DNA of 64,000 nt from Paenibacillus sp. FSL R10-2782 (GTDB lineage Bacteria; Bacillota; Bacilli; Paenibacillales; Paenibacillaceae): the NCBI RefSeq assembly GCF_038592985.1, contig NZ_CP151951.1, positions 3,711,001 through 3,775,000 on the forward strand, written 5' to 3'. Position numbers and translations under genes: made by a program. The notes below the pieces were generated by a model. It was not told the DNA's origin, made no database searches, and saw nothing but the letters and a program-made list of their open reading frames with translations. The first letter of the stretch is position 1. Each line of letters begins with the position of its first letter. Shown piece after piece: positions 27,574-37,154 of this stretch.

Positions 27574-28149
27574 TCAAAAATCTATCTTATGAATTTTATA
27601 ATGGTTATATATTTCATCATCTATTTCTATCTCTCCGACAAACTTAAAATCACTTTTTTGAATAACTCTATTCGATGCACCATTCTCTAGTAATACAATT
27701 GCATTTAATTCTTTGATCTCCGTGTTATCAAATAAATACTGAATTATTCCCTGAACTGCTTGAGTCGTATATCCCTTACTTCTATGGTCTTTTGAAATAC
27801 CATACATGATTTCTCTGTTTGGTGCTGGAAGATCGTCTTTTATTCCTGAACAACACCAGCCAATAAATTTTCCGGTTTCTTTAAGTACGATCCCTAGCCT
27901 CAGTCTAAGATCACCAACATCCAGTCCTTCTTCGACAAGTTTAAGAAATTGATTGTTTTCTGGTATTTCATAATTCTTCAGCCAGTCTAGTCTGACTTCT
28001 TTTTCAACATTCCAACCTGGTAAGAACTCATAAATCTCCGGTTGCCATGTAAGTACTTGTAATTGATCTAAATCTTCTAATTGATATTCGCGAAGGATAA
28101 TGTCTTTACATTCTATTGACAGGCTGTACGGGTTCTTTTCAGAGTGCAT
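27574..28149 (-). CDS. GNAT-family N-acetyltransferase (cassette gene)
   Basis: 191 residues, RimJ/RimL-type acetyltransferase fold (Acetyltransf_3-like): IILREYQLEDLDQLQVLTWQ at the start, KFIGWCCSGIKD, then GISKDHRSKGYTTQAVQGII with the acetyl-CoA motif R-S-K-G-Y-T, and ELNAIVLLENGASNRVIQKS. AAAGGAG lies 7 nt before the ATG. It is the only gene in its cassette. Such acetylases are common cassette cargo; the substrate could be a drug, amino acid or protein N-terminus. Confidence 0.85.
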   Translation of the reverse strand: MHSEKNPYSLSIECKDIILREYQLEDLDQLQVLTWQPEIYEFLPGWNVEKEVRLDWLKNYEIPENNQFLKLVEEGLDVGDLRLRLGIVLKETGKFIGWCCSGIKDDLPAPNREIMYGISKDHRSKGYTTQAVQGIIQYLFDNTEIKELNAIVLLENGASNRVIQKSDFKFVGEIEIDDEIYNHYKIHKIDF

Positions 28150-28199
28150 ATAAATTCTCCTTTGTTTGTATTGATATTACGATGATTCGCAGTGATTTC

Positions 28200-28345
28200 C
28201 TATAACGTTTCTGTATTCACGATATTGATCTTCTTAGATAGTTCCCATCTTAGGAAGATCAACGTGTACGGCTGCTTCCACATCTCCGAAATCCTCCTGC
28301 CGGACCAAGAGCCGAATAGCCCAAAGCGTGAATATTATGTTATAT
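28200..28345 (-). other. attC-like site S3
   Basis: Left arm CTATAACGTTTCTGTATTCA, right arm GCGTGAATATTATGTTATAT. The first inner hairpin is enlarged (TTGATCTTC...GAAGATCAA); the second keeps CCGAAATCCTCCTG in its loop side. It follows the 28390-29007 cassette gene. Confidence 0.85.
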
Positions 28346-28389
28346 GAGTTACACGCCTCCCTGCAATAAAATCACCAAGGTTCTTTAAT

Positions 28390-29007
28390 TCATGTTTCTT
28401 TCCGAACAATTAATAATTCATCCGCCTGGAGATTCGAGAAAAATATTGACTCGTCGATAATTTGATAATAATTCATATTTCCTTTATTTATTATTGCAGC
28501 ATCAAACATCCATATATTATCCAAGTCGTTCTGTATTAACGCTTCCCAAGGACGGCCATCAGTTGCTTCATTAGTAAAATACACACTAGATTGATTAGAT
28601 AAATGTGATAATATTTTAATTAACTTCCAAATCACTAAACTATATTCTTCTCTTAATGCGTAATCAAAATAATATTGTACGATCTCCTCTGGCCAAAGGA
28701 AAAGGCTAACTTCAAGCCAAGGTTGTTGCAATTCTTTGATGCTTTTTGAAGTCCAGCCCATAACAAAAGGACGAATGTGTATAAGTTGTCCAGCGATCAT
28801 AAGTTCTTTTGTTTCTTCTCCTCCATTCACACACACATAGCCATCCTCATCTATCTCCCATCCTAGTCCACTAAAAACAGAAATTATTTCAGCGTCTTTA
28901 ATCCCACAATCATTTAATGTGATTATAAAGTCAAGCATGAGCTCTTTTATATTACTTTGATCGCACTTTATATTAGGTTTGGACTTGAGAATATTTTGGC
29001 ATCTCAT
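28390..29007 (-). CDS. Hypothetical protein (cassette gene)
   Basis: 205 residues, acidic, no signal peptide or membrane segment, AT-rich coding. Visible stretches: MLDFIITLNDCGIKDAEIIS, GWEIDEDGYVCVNGGEE, WPEEIVQYYFDYALREEYSL. I do not recognise a family. Its stop lies 45 bp from S3, the normal spacing for a cassette gene. About 30 bp upstream of its start the cassette end TTTCAACTAAC meets unrelated DNA at about 29040. Confidence 0.7.
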   Translation of the reverse strand: MRCQNILKSKPNIKCDQSNIKELMLDFIITLNDCGIKDAEIISVFSGLGWEIDEDGYVCVNGGEETKELMIAGQLIHIRPFVMGWTSKSIKELQQPWLEVSLFLWPEEIVQYYFDYALREEYSLVIWKLIKILSHLSNQSSVYFTNEATDGRPWEALIQNDLDNIWMFDAAIINKGNMNYYQIIDESIFFSNLQADELLIVRKET

Positions 29008-29040
29008 TCCCTCATTTCATCATTGCGTGTATTTCAACTA

Positions 29041-29302
29041 ACATCTAATCTATGTACTTCGTAAGTACTGCACCTTCAAGTGAGTATCTGAACTACATAT
29101 ATGATAACTCACTCAGTTCCACTTGCGAAGAAAAAATTGATGAAAAAGGAATATTAAGCAGAGAGCTCAAGCTTCCATATCCACGTGATCCAGCAGGCTC
29201 TGAATACGCTGGATATTTTTCGTGCTGGCATGCTTATAGCGCTGCGTTATAATTACTACTAAATTAAGCGTTGAGTTTTTACTCTCCCCTACCTCTACGT
29301 TA
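29041..29302. other. Non-cassette junction region, no confident gene
   Basis: Cassette DNA stops at the TAAC at 29040. The following sequence contains an imperfect inverted repeat (CTTCGTAAGTACTG ... CAGTTCCACTTGCGAAG, about 29059-29132). A 66-codon plus-strand frame (29052-29252) has no convincing features. Confidence 0.4.
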
Positions 29303-29348
29303 CAAAAAAAGAAGTTACATGGCCTAGTCTCGGACTAGTTCAGTAACT
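29303..29348 (-). terminator. Terminator of the sugar-permease operon
   Basis: AGTTAC / GTAACT and CTAGTC / GACTAG pair; the minus strand then runs into seven T. Lies 35 bp past the stop of the 29383-30255 gene. Confidence 0.85.
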
Positions 29349-29382
29349 CCCTTTTCCAACTCTATTTCAATAGGTAGATTTA

Positions 29383-30255
29383 TTATTCTTTTACCGCCCC
29401 GATCACGATCCCGGTCACAAAATAACGTTGCAGAAACGGATACACGAGCAGGATCGGCAGTGCACTGATAAAGATTTGCGAGGCCCGAATGGTTCGCTGG
29501 GACAGATTGGCGACGACTTCCGGGTCGAGCTTGGACATGTCGGCCTGAACGATAATCGTCTGCATAAATGTCGCCAGCGGAAGCTTTTCTGAATCTCGAA
29601 TATAGATGATCCCATCAAAATAAGAGTTCCAATGTTCGACCATCATGAATAGGGAAACCGTGGCAACGACGGGTATGGAGACGGGCAAATATATTTTGAT
29701 AAAAGTCTGCAAATGCCCTGCCCCATCAATAAAAGCGGCTTCCTCCAGATCCTTGGGTACGGTACGGAAGAAATTAAGCAGCAGAATAATGTTAAATACC
29801 GCAACCAATCCAGGCAGAATCAATGCCAGCAATGTATTCATCAGTCCAAGCTTCAGAATCAGAATGTAGCCCGGAATGAGACCACCGCTGAATAACATGG
29901 TGATGACAAAATACCAAAGGTAAACATTGCGTGCACGGAAGACTCGCGCCTCCTTGGAGAGCGCATACGCTGCAATCGTATTTACCACTAACGCAAGTCC
30001 CGTTCCAAGTACCGTCCGCTCCACAGACACCCACAAGGAGGAGAGGAAATTGGCATTATCAAACGTCTTGGCATAGGCTTCAAGCGTAAAACCAATCGGC
30101 CAGAACGTAACCAGTCCAGCATTGGCAGGTGCGGATGCGCTAAGAGATACCATGAGCAAGTGATATAAAGGCAGCAAGCAGAGCAGTGAAAGGATGGTCA
30201 GGAACACATTATTGAATATGCTGAAAACTTGATAAGGAATCGTTTTATGGTACAT
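29383..30255 (-). CDS. Carbohydrate ABC transporter permease (CUT1, LplC/MalG-like)
   Basis: 290 residues, six predicted spans. The EAA loop reads DLEEAAFIDGAGHLQTFIKIYLPVSIPVVA and the C-terminus (SALPILLVYPFLQRYFVTGIVIGAVKE) is characteristic of the LplC subfamily used for oligosaccharide import. It is second in an operon after the LplB-like permease (16 bp gap). The binding lipoprotein for the same system lies on the opposite strand at 35131. No ATPase gene is present, so a shared MsmX-type ATPase is likely (family knowledge). Confidence 0.92.
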   Translation of the reverse strand: MYHKTIPYQVFSIFNNVFLTILSLLCLLPLYHLLMVSLSASAPANAGLVTFWPIGFTLEAYAKTFDNANFLSSLWVSVERTVLGTGLALVVNTIAAYALSKEARVFRARNVYLWYFVITMLFSGGLIPGYILILKLGLMNTLLALILPGLVAVFNIILLLNFFRTVPKDLEEAAFIDGAGHLQTFIKIYLPVSIPVVATVSLFMMVEHWNSYFDGIIYIRDSEKLPLATFMQTIIVQADMSKLDPEVVANLSQRTIRASQIFISALPILLVYPFLQRYFVTGIVIGAVKE

Positions 30256-30271
30256 CGGCTCGTCATCCTTT

Positions 30272-31234
30272 CTAGAAAATTCTGTACCCCGCGAATCGGT
30301 AGGCCAGTCGGTATGAGATCACGATCAGGATTAAGCTAATAACCGATTTAAATAAATTCACGGCGGTAGCGAAGCTGAACTGCCCACTAAGCAGACCTTC
30401 CCTGTACACAAAGGTATCGATGATATCCGCTTGCTGATAGATTAATGGACTATATAAGTTAAAGATCTGATCGAAGTTTGCATTGAGCACATTGCCTAGT
30501 GCCAGGGTTGCGATCACGATCCCAATCGGAATAAGCGCCGGGATGGTAATATACATCGTCTGCTTCCAGCGCCCCGCCCCATCCACTTCAGCCGCTTCAT
30601 AGAGTGACGGATTAATACCGGACAGTGCCGCCAGGAAAATGATCGTGTTGAAGCCAAACTCCTTCCAGACATCACTTGCAATGATCGTAAAGCGGAACCA
30701 GTTGCCATCCCCAAGGAAGAAAATCGGCTTGATGCCGAATACAGAGGAAAGGAATTGATTGATGATCCCTGTCTGGGCCAGAATATCGATCAGAATGCCT
30801 GATAGCGTAACCCAAGACAAAAAATGCGGAAGATACACGAGCGTTTGAATGGTTCTTTTGAGCGCCATCTTCCTGACCTCATTCAGCAATAAGGCGAAGA
30901 TAAATGGAATAATCAGGTTCATTACCATTTTGGAACAGGCAAAAAACAGCGTATTCCACGTAATTTGCAGGAAATAATCATTCTCCCACATGTACCTGAA
31001 ATGCTTCAGTCCGACCCATTCAGAATTGAAAAAACCCAGTGCAGGTTTATAGTCTTGAAATGCCATAAGAATCCCGGACATCGGAATATACGAAAAAATA
31101 AAAATCATAATGGCCGCCGGCAACACCATCAAGTGGAGAATCCATGGTTGTTTATAGACTTTCTTTTTTCTTCTATTCGGCTTGCTCCCACTGTTTGCCT
31201 GCGGCACCCGGTTAGCCTCCATATTAGCCTCCAT
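30272..31234 (-). CDS. Carbohydrate ABC transporter permease (CUT1, LplB-like)
   Basis: 320 residues. After a basic N-terminal tail (NRRKKKVYKQPW) come six predicted spans. The EAA loop is NPSLYEAAEVDGAGRWKQTMYITIPAL. GDGNWFRFTIIASDVWKEFGFNTIIF and DTFVYREGLLSGQFSFATAVNLFKS are typical of LplB-type permeases. CAGGAGG lies 6 nt before the ATG at 31234, so the 23-codon longer frame is rejected. First gene of the two-permease operon, divergent from the sensor kinase gene. Confidence 0.92.
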   Translation of the reverse strand: MEANMEANRVPQANSGSKPNRRKKKVYKQPWILHLMVLPAAIMIFIFSYIPMSGILMAFQDYKPALGFFNSEWVGLKHFRYMWENDYFLQITWNTLFFACSKMVMNLIIPFIFALLLNEVRKMALKRTIQTLVYLPHFLSWVTLSGILIDILAQTGIINQFLSSVFGIKPIFFLGDGNWFRFTIIASDVWKEFGFNTIIFLAALSGINPSLYEAAEVDGAGRWKQTMYITIPALIPIGIVIATLALGNVLNANFDQIFNLYSPLIYQQADIIDTFVYREGLLSGQFSFATAVNLFKSVISLILIVISYRLAYRFAGYRIF

Positions 31235-31377
31235 AGCGCCCTCCTGTTCCCAAAAAAGTTTTTGTGTGTAATGGGAATCTCTGCTATAAATAGTATCAGG
31301 CACTCCTCAGGTCTGACTATATAACATTGTTAGGCTGGATATGGTTTTGTTAGGAATATCGATTGAAGGAGGCTTTT

Positions 31378-33177
31378 ATGAATATATGGAAGCGCTTTAT
31401 ATTATTCCAAGGAACGGCTCGATCCCGGTTTAGTCTGTTTGCCAAAATAAACGGCTTAATCGTGGTTTTGTTCATCCCCATTATTATCATGTATACCTAC
31501 TCGAACAATGTCACCTACGATGTCGTAAGCAAAGAGCTTCAAATATCCAATACCAAACAGCTCACGTTTTTATCCAGTCAGATCGATTCCCGCATTAATC
31601 AGATGATGGATTTCAGTCTTATTCTCTCTAGAGATCCCAATGTCAGAGCATTCAATGGTTTGAACATGTGGGATGATCTTTATGACCAGATGCAGACCCG
31701 ATATGTCATTCAGGAAAAGATGATGCTTCAATCCGGAGTCACCGATATATGGCCCACCCGATATGCTGTGTATTCACAGCAGAACCAAGATGTCATCGCC
31801 AACTACAACAGATCATCAGGTTATGATGAGAATTACCTAAAAAGAAATATGAGTGGCCAATGGACATATGGTGATCATGGTGCGGAATCTCAAGAAGAGC
31901 TTCAATCCTTTTACTGGTTCTTTACTGATTCCTTGTCCCAGCCGGGGATGTTGACGGGAAGCAATCTGGTGATTGAAGCCAGCTTCAGTTACGAGAACAT
32001 TCAGAACATGCTGGATACGTACAAGAAAGGTGGACAAGGCGATCCCTTCTTTTATCACAAAGGGAATTCGCCCATTCTGAACCGCAGTGCAGACAAGCAG
32101 CTATCCGAAGAACTCATTCGTTATCTGGATACTCACTCCTCGGAGGACACTACACAGGATGTCGTGAAGCTGAATGGGAAGAACTATCTGGTCAGTTCTG
32201 TAAAGTCTTCATATTTGGATTGGCATTTAGTAGATGTGGTCCCACTCTATCAGATCCTGCAACCCATTTCACTCAGTCGGAACCTGTTCTATCTCTCTAT
32301 GATTCTGCTATTTGTTGTGGGCATTTCCGCTTCCATACTACTGTACAGAAACGTTCAATATCCGATCAAAAAGCTGATTCAGGGCTTACGGCGTGTGGAG
32401 TGGGGAGACTACTCCGTACGTCTGCATAGCAAGAATCAGAATGAGTTCTCATTTCTGTTTCAACGATTTAATGATATGTCTCATCAAATTCAAGATCTGA
32501 TCGAGAATGTATTTCATGAAAAGATCAGAGCCCGGGAAGCTACGCTGAAGCAGCTGCAGGCGCAGATCAATCCCCATTTTCTGTATAACTGCCTTGGCTA
32601 TATCATCAATATGGCCCAGATGAAGGATGAAGAAGCGGTCATCTCTATGGCTTATAACTTAAGTGCGTACTATCGCTATACCACCCGAGTGGAACGAGAA
32701 ACGTCTTCTTTGAAGGAAGAAATCAAGCTGCTCGTCAACTATTTGGATATCCAAAAGCTGCGCAATGGGAGAATTGAATATCATATCGATATCCCTGAGC
32801 ATATGCTTAGCCAGTCTGTTCCACGTTTAATGCTTCAACCGATTGTGGAAAATTCGGTCATTCACGGTGTAACGAAGTCATACTCATCTGGTGAAATTCG
32901 AATTAGCGGGGGAAGCTCGGACGGTTTCTGCAAAATTTACATTGATGACGACGGACCCGGCCTGAGCCCGGATCAGTTGGAAGCTCTGAATCGTAAAATG
33001 CAGCAGCCGCTGCAGGGGGAAATGGGCTGTGGTCTCTGGAATACGAACCAGCGGATCATGCATCTGTTCGGCAATCAGTCACGCCTTATTTTCAAGCCGT
33101 CCCCGCTCGGCGGATTCCGAACAGAGATCATCTGGGAGATTCCAACAGAGGAAGAAAATCATAACGATATAAGTTGA
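31378..33177 (+). CDS. YesM-type sensor histidine kinase
   Basis: 599 residues. TM1 at about 25-45, an extracellular sensor domain to about 295, TM2 at about 300-320, HAMP, then a His_kinase domain with INPHFLYNCLGYI (phospho-His) and an HATPase domain (PRLMLQPIVENSVIHGV N-box, DDDGPGLSPDQ and CGLWNTNQRI G-boxes). YesM/YesN pairs sense extracellular sugars and turn on adjacent CUT1 transporters. AAGGAGG lies 5 nt before the ATG at 31378. The partner regulator follows at 33416. Confidence 0.93.
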   Translation: MNIWKRFILFQGTARSRFSLFAKINGLIVVLFIPIIIMYTYSNNVTYDVVSKELQISNTKQLTFLSSQIDSRINQMMDFSLILSRDPNVRAFNGLNMWDDLYDQMQTRYVIQEKMMLQSGVTDIWPTRYAVYSQQNQDVIANYNRSSGYDENYLKRNMSGQWTYGDHGAESQEELQSFYWFFTDSLSQPGMLTGSNLVIEASFSYENIQNMLDTYKKGGQGDPFFYHKGNSPILNRSADKQLSEELIRYLDTHSSEDTTQDVVKLNGKNYLVSSVKSSYLDWHLVDVVPLYQILQPISLSRNLFYLSMILLFVVGISASILLYRNVQYPIKKLIQGLRRVEWGDYSVRLHSKNQNEFSFLFQRFNDMSHQIQDLIENVFHEKIRAREATLKQLQAQINPHFLYNCLGYIINMAQMKDEEAVISMAYNLSAYYRYTTRVERETSSLKEEIKLLVNYLDIQKLRNGRIEYHIDIPEHMLSQSVPRLMLQPIVENSVIHGVTKSYSSGEIRISGGSSDGFCKIYIDDDGPGLSPDQLEALNRKMQQPLQGEMGCGLWNTNQRIMHLFGNQSRLIFKPSPLGGFRTEIIWEIPTEEENHNDIS

Positions 33178-33202
33178 ACTAAACATTTACACGATAACGG
33201 AG

Positions 33203-33350
33203 AGGGCAGATCTGGAGAAGCGAAGCGTTCGCCAAAAAGCTTTCTGAAAGAAAGCTACATCGGAAACATAGGCTTATCCCCGGATTTCCCCTTTTGTAAG
33301 GGATTCAAAAAATCTAGGGATAACAGCGATCAGAAGATGGTTCTGACCGC
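33203..33350 (+). repeat. Structured repeat family R, copy 3
   Basis: Between kinase and regulator genes. It carries TCTGGAGAAGCGAAGCGTTC...ACAGCGATCAGAAGAT, sharing both ends with copies 1 and 2. Inner arms TTATCCCCGGATTT / AAATCTAGGGATAA pair with one mismatch. Arms differ from the other copies while pairing is kept. Confidence 0.65.
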
Positions 33351-33415
33351 GCAGTGGTTCCGTGTAAAATCATTCGTTCAACTTATATACACAAACCAAC
33401 AAGGAGACAAATAAG

Positions 33416-35026
33416 ATGCAGATGATCATCGTAGACGATGAAGCACACTGGGTAGATAACCTTTCCATGACCAAACCCTGGCACACTCTGGGGATTGAAC
33501 ATGTGCATAAAGCTTACTCAGCACATGAAGCACTACAAATTATTGATACGCACCCCATTGATATTGTGATCTCGGATATTCAGATGCCCGAAATGACAGG
33601 GATTGAACTGATCGAACGGATCAGAGTCCGTGACAAAAAAATAAAGTGTATTCTTTTATCCGGATATTCCGAATTCGATTTCGCCAAAAAAGCCATCCAG
33701 TACGAGGCCGTTGATTACTTGCTGAAACCACCGACTGACGATGAATTGATGGGCGCCGTTCAAAAGGCTATTGATCAATTAAACACAGAATGGGAGCTCA
33801 TAAGCTCACTTAAACGAACCCAGTTTACCCTTCGGGAGAATCTGCCCCATTTACGTGGTCGACTGCTCCTTGAGGCCTTACAGGGACATCGATTCGCAGC
33901 CGGCGAATGGGAACGGAAACTTGCGAATTACGATCTGCCCTTCCACGCCGGAGATTACGCGTTAATGCTTGTACGTATGGAAGAAGAATTTAGGCACTAT
34001 GACAACAACGATCAAACCTTGATCGAATATGCAGTCATCAATATGGCTGAAGAGATTATGGGTGAGTTTATGGAAGTTTGGGGCGTGAAGGAGGAACATG
34101 GATATCTGGTGTTTCTGCTTCAACTTAAAGAGAACGATACCGACATTGGAAAAGAAACTATACTGGAGAAGCTTTCTGTGCAGCTTCAGTCTAAGGTCAA
34201 GCAGTTCCTGAAGGGTTCCCTCTCCATCGTCATCACCGAGTGGTTCCCGTTTCCAAAACAGCTACATGACCGCTTTCGGCAGGCCTCGGCTTATTTCCGG
34301 CAAATTGTCGGAGATGAGCGCGAATTCGTGATGCGGGTCAGTGACGTGGAAGCGCCCGCAGCGCAAGGCCCCCTGGATGTCCTGTATACTCCGCCCTCTT
34401 TCATTCATCTGTTGGAAAGCGGGCAATGGGATGCCGCAGAAGAAAAAATAGTAGCCGTCTGTGAGGAACTGGATGAGAAATGGTCGGAATCGTGGGAGCA
34501 TTGTATGGAGGCAGGTTTTTTAATTACGGCTTCTTTCACCAATCTCGCACACCGAAATAGGCTTACTCTGGCTACCTTAATGGGTAGCGATATGGAGTGG
34601 CTGCAGAGCGGGAAAGCTTTCTCCACCATCAGTAAACTGCGAAAATGGTCGCTTAGTGTGCTCGGCAAACTCAAGGAAGGCACGTCAAACGAAATCAAAG
34701 ACATACGTTCCGAGTATGTGAGAAAGATTCAGGATTTTACGGATAAAAACCTGCATCTAGATGTTTCCCTCCGTGTACTGGCCGACCATGTCAATCTGCA
34801 TCCGACCCATTTGTCCAAGATTTATAAGATTGAAACTGGTGAAGGCATAAGTGATTATATCTCGCGCCTGCGCATGGATCGTGCCTGTCACAAGCTGAAA
34901 ATGACCACCAAAAAAGTATATGAAATCAGCATGGAGATTGGATATATGGATCCTGCTTATTTTATCAAGGTGTTCAAACGCCAGTTTGGGGTCACGCCGC
35001 AGGAGTACAGAGACCATCATAAATAG
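33416..35026 (+). CDS. YesN-type response regulator with AraC output domain
   Basis: 536 residues. Receiver domain at 1-120 with the acidic pocket VDDE (7-9), phospho-acceptor Asp at about 54 in IDIVISDIQMPEMTG and Lys in LLKPPTDDEL. A ~300-residue middle region is typical of this group. The C-terminal AraC/XylS double HTH (about 435-536) has LADHVNLHPTHLSKIYKIET and ISMEIGYMDPAYFIKVFKRQ. It should activate the neighbouring transporter genes when phosphorylated by the kinase at 31378. Structured repeat R3 lies between the two genes. Confidence 0.93.
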   Translation: MQMIIVDDEAHWVDNLSMTKPWHTLGIEHVHKAYSAHEALQIIDTHPIDIVISDIQMPEMTGIELIERIRVRDKKIKCILLSGYSEFDFAKKAIQYEAVDYLLKPPTDDELMGAVQKAIDQLNTEWELISSLKRTQFTLRENLPHLRGRLLLEALQGHRFAAGEWERKLANYDLPFHAGDYALMLVRMEEEFRHYDNNDQTLIEYAVINMAEEIMGEFMEVWGVKEEHGYLVFLLQLKENDTDIGKETILEKLSVQLQSKVKQFLKGSLSIVITEWFPFPKQLHDRFRQASAYFRQIVGDEREFVMRVSDVEAPAAQGPLDVLYTPPSFIHLLESGQWDAAEEKIVAVCEELDEKWSESWEHCMEAGFLITASFTNLAHRNRLTLATLMGSDMEWLQSGKAFSTISKLRKWSLSVLGKLKEGTSNEIKDIRSEYVRKIQDFTDKNLHLDVSLRVLADHVNLHPTHLSKIYKIETGEGISDYISRLRMDRACHKLKMTTKKVYEISMEIGYMDPAYFIKVFKRQFGVTPQEYRDHHK

Positions 35027-35130
35027 CATGATAGAGTCCTATCGAAACTAAAAAACTCATATAGATGCCATCCCCGCCGACTTGATACAGTTACACTTGT
35101 AAAGATCATACACCGTAGGGGGATTGAAGA

Positions 35131-36813
35131 ATGATCAAATTCAAAGCATGGTGGTCGCTGCTCATGGTCATCGCTCTTATCACAATTACAGCCTGTGGCA
35201 GTGGCGAAACATCCAATGAGAATGCCACGAACGATAATACGCTGGCGGCGGTCGGTTCACCCGAAGCAGAAGCTGCTTTTGCAAAAGGGAAATACGATCC
35301 ACCCATTGAGTTCAGTTCGGTGTTGATGCCGAAGAAATACGTTCAAGGGGACACCAAAGAAAATAACGTTCACGATCGGTGGATGCTGGAAACGCTGGGC
35401 ATGAAGCATAAAGATACCTGGTATCCAGCCAATGATGATCAATACAAACAAAAGCTTCAGTTGGCCATTGCCTCTGGCGAGAAGCTGCCTGATTTCGTTT
35501 CGGTACCCACCAATGCGGTATTGACCAATCAACTTATTGATTCCGGTCAATTCATTGCCATCAATGAGTTGTTCGACAAGTATGCAAATAAAATTCTGAA
35601 AGACCACGCGGCAGCGCATCCGGAGCTATGGTACCCTTTCACCAAGGACGGCAAGAAATACAATATGCCGATCCTAGAATACACAGATAATGACGACACG
35701 CTGCTGTGGTTCAGAGAAGATTGGATGGAAAAGCTGAATCTGGAAGCTCCCAAAACCATCGCGGATCTTGAAAATATCATGGATAAATTCAAGAACGAGA
35801 ACCCGGATGGCTTAGCACCTAATGAAGTTTTTCCACTCGCAATTTCCTTGAAAAATAATACAAACACCTGGATGGGCTCACTCGATTGGTTATTCGGAGC
35901 ATACGGTACGGTTCAGGAGCAGTGGAACAAAGACGCCCATGGCAATCTGGAGTACGGCTCCATTAATCCCGGTGCAAAGCAGGCACTCGTGAAGCTTAGT
36001 GAATGGATGGAAAAAGGCTATATTCATACCGACTCCGCCCTGTGGGATGAAGGTAAATCTGCGGAGAGCTGGACGAAAGGCGCCGCAGGCATTCTGCCCG
36101 GAGCCAACTGGATTCCAGACTGGCCAGCCCCCGATCTGTTGAAGAATGTGCCTGGAGCGAAAATTAAAGCTTATCCGGTTCCAACAGGTCCAGATGGACT
36201 CATCGGTACGAAATGGCAGAACGCCGGCGTCAACGCCAGTATTATGATTAACAAGGACGCGAAGCATCCTGAAGCCATTTTCCTGTACTATAACTATCTG
36301 CTCGATAACCTGGCTAACCCGGCCGCTGGCAGTGAATATGAATACGGCTTCGCCAAAGGCTACGATTGGGACATCGTGGACGGAGAACCGACCAGTGATA
36401 AAAAAAAGATTAAAGACTTCTCCAATGAGTTCCCTTTCCTGACAGGCCCGGCACGTATCCCGAATCTGTACATGAAGACACTCGTTAAACTGGCTGATGG
36501 GAAAACGCCAGAAACCCCTTATGAGAAACAAATGGCCGAGTTCCGCAAACCCGAAAACTGGGCCGCAGCCAAGGTAGTCATGTCACAATTAGACATTCGC
36601 AAGCAAAACTACTTCACCGGTGCTGCGACACCAACGATGGTATCCAAATGGAACCTGCTTCGCCAGTCCGAAATGGAAACCTTCAACAAAATCATCTACG
36701 GCAAGCTGCCGATCGATGCCTTTGACCAATTTGTAGCCAATTGGAAATCCAATGGCGGTGACCAGATTACGCAAGAAGTGAATGATTGGTTCAAGTCAGT
36801 GTCTGGGAAATAA
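35131..36813 (+). CDS. Extracellular sugar-binding lipoprotein (LplA-like)
   Basis: 560 residues. The signal peptide ends in lipobox ITAC (Cys about 23). The long mature domain of the LplA/type 2 solute-binding class includes DTWYPANDDQYKQKLQLAIA, NDDTLLWFREDWMEKLNLEAPKT and the C-terminal RKQNYFTGAATPTMVSKWN. It is the receptor for the permeases at 29383 and 30272, although it is on the opposite strand and follows the regulator gene. Ligand is probably a plant or fungal oligosaccharide (inference from the family). A hairpin follows. Confidence 0.92.
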   Translation: MIKFKAWWSLLMVIALITITACGSGETSNENATNDNTLAAVGSPEAEAAFAKGKYDPPIEFSSVLMPKKYVQGDTKENNVHDRWMLETLGMKHKDTWYPANDDQYKQKLQLAIASGEKLPDFVSVPTNAVLTNQLIDSGQFIAINELFDKYANKILKDHAAAHPELWYPFTKDGKKYNMPILEYTDNDDTLLWFREDWMEKLNLEAPKTIADLENIMDKFKNENPDGLAPNEVFPLAISLKNNTNTWMGSLDWLFGAYGTVQEQWNKDAHGNLEYGSINPGAKQALVKLSEWMEKGYIHTDSALWDEGKSAESWTKGAAGILPGANWIPDWPAPDLLKNVPGAKIKAYPVPTGPDGLIGTKWQNAGVNASIMINKDAKHPEAIFLYYNYLLDNLANPAAGSEYEYGFAKGYDWDIVDGEPTSDKKKIKDFSNEFPFLTGPARIPNLYMKTLVKLADGKTPETPYEKQMAEFRKPENWAAAKVVMSQLDIRKQNYFTGAATPTMVSKWNLLRQSEMETFNKIIYGKLPIDAFDQFVANWKSNGGDQITQEVNDWFKSVSGK

Positions 36814-36839
36814 GGGATAAAAATAAGAAACAAATATAA

Positions 36840-36873
36840 AAAGCCGAAGCGTGTGTTTTTGTCGTTTCGGCTT
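36840..36873 (+). terminator. Terminator of the binding-lipoprotein gene
   Basis: AAGCCGAA pairs with TTCGGCTT across a T-rich loop, then GCTTTGGTTT. About 27 bp past the stop. Confidence 0.7.
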
Positions 36874-37071
36874 GCTTTGGTTTAGTTTAAGATCGCTACG
36901 CTTGATGGGCATTCGGCCTTTCGCTTTCGCCTTCTGTCCCTATAGACTGACTCAGCAAGGAAACCGTGAGCGGAATGCTATCCTGTAATCCTTGTAAGTA
37001 TAATCTTTTCACTTGTATTAGTAGAAATTTTATAAACTCTTTTACCACCACCCCCTTCAATTAAGGCGGAG
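36874..37071. other. Intergenic stretch before the IS3 element
   Basis: No gene seen. GGGCATTC and GAATGCT could pair over a long distance but the structure is weak. Confidence 0.4.
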
Positions 37072-37154
37072 TGGATCGGTTACACTCTTCTAGACAGAAA
37101 AATTGTGGTCTAATATAGTAGACTACAGACCAACCTAGAAGGAGCAAATGGACG

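Noticed and set aside
29052..29252. 66-codon frame at the array break
   Set aside because: No ribosome site, odd composition and overlap with an inverted repeat; not a convincing gene.
36874..37071. Fourth copy of the structured repeat family
   Set aside because: Some GC-rich pairing exists, but the conserved end motifs are absent.
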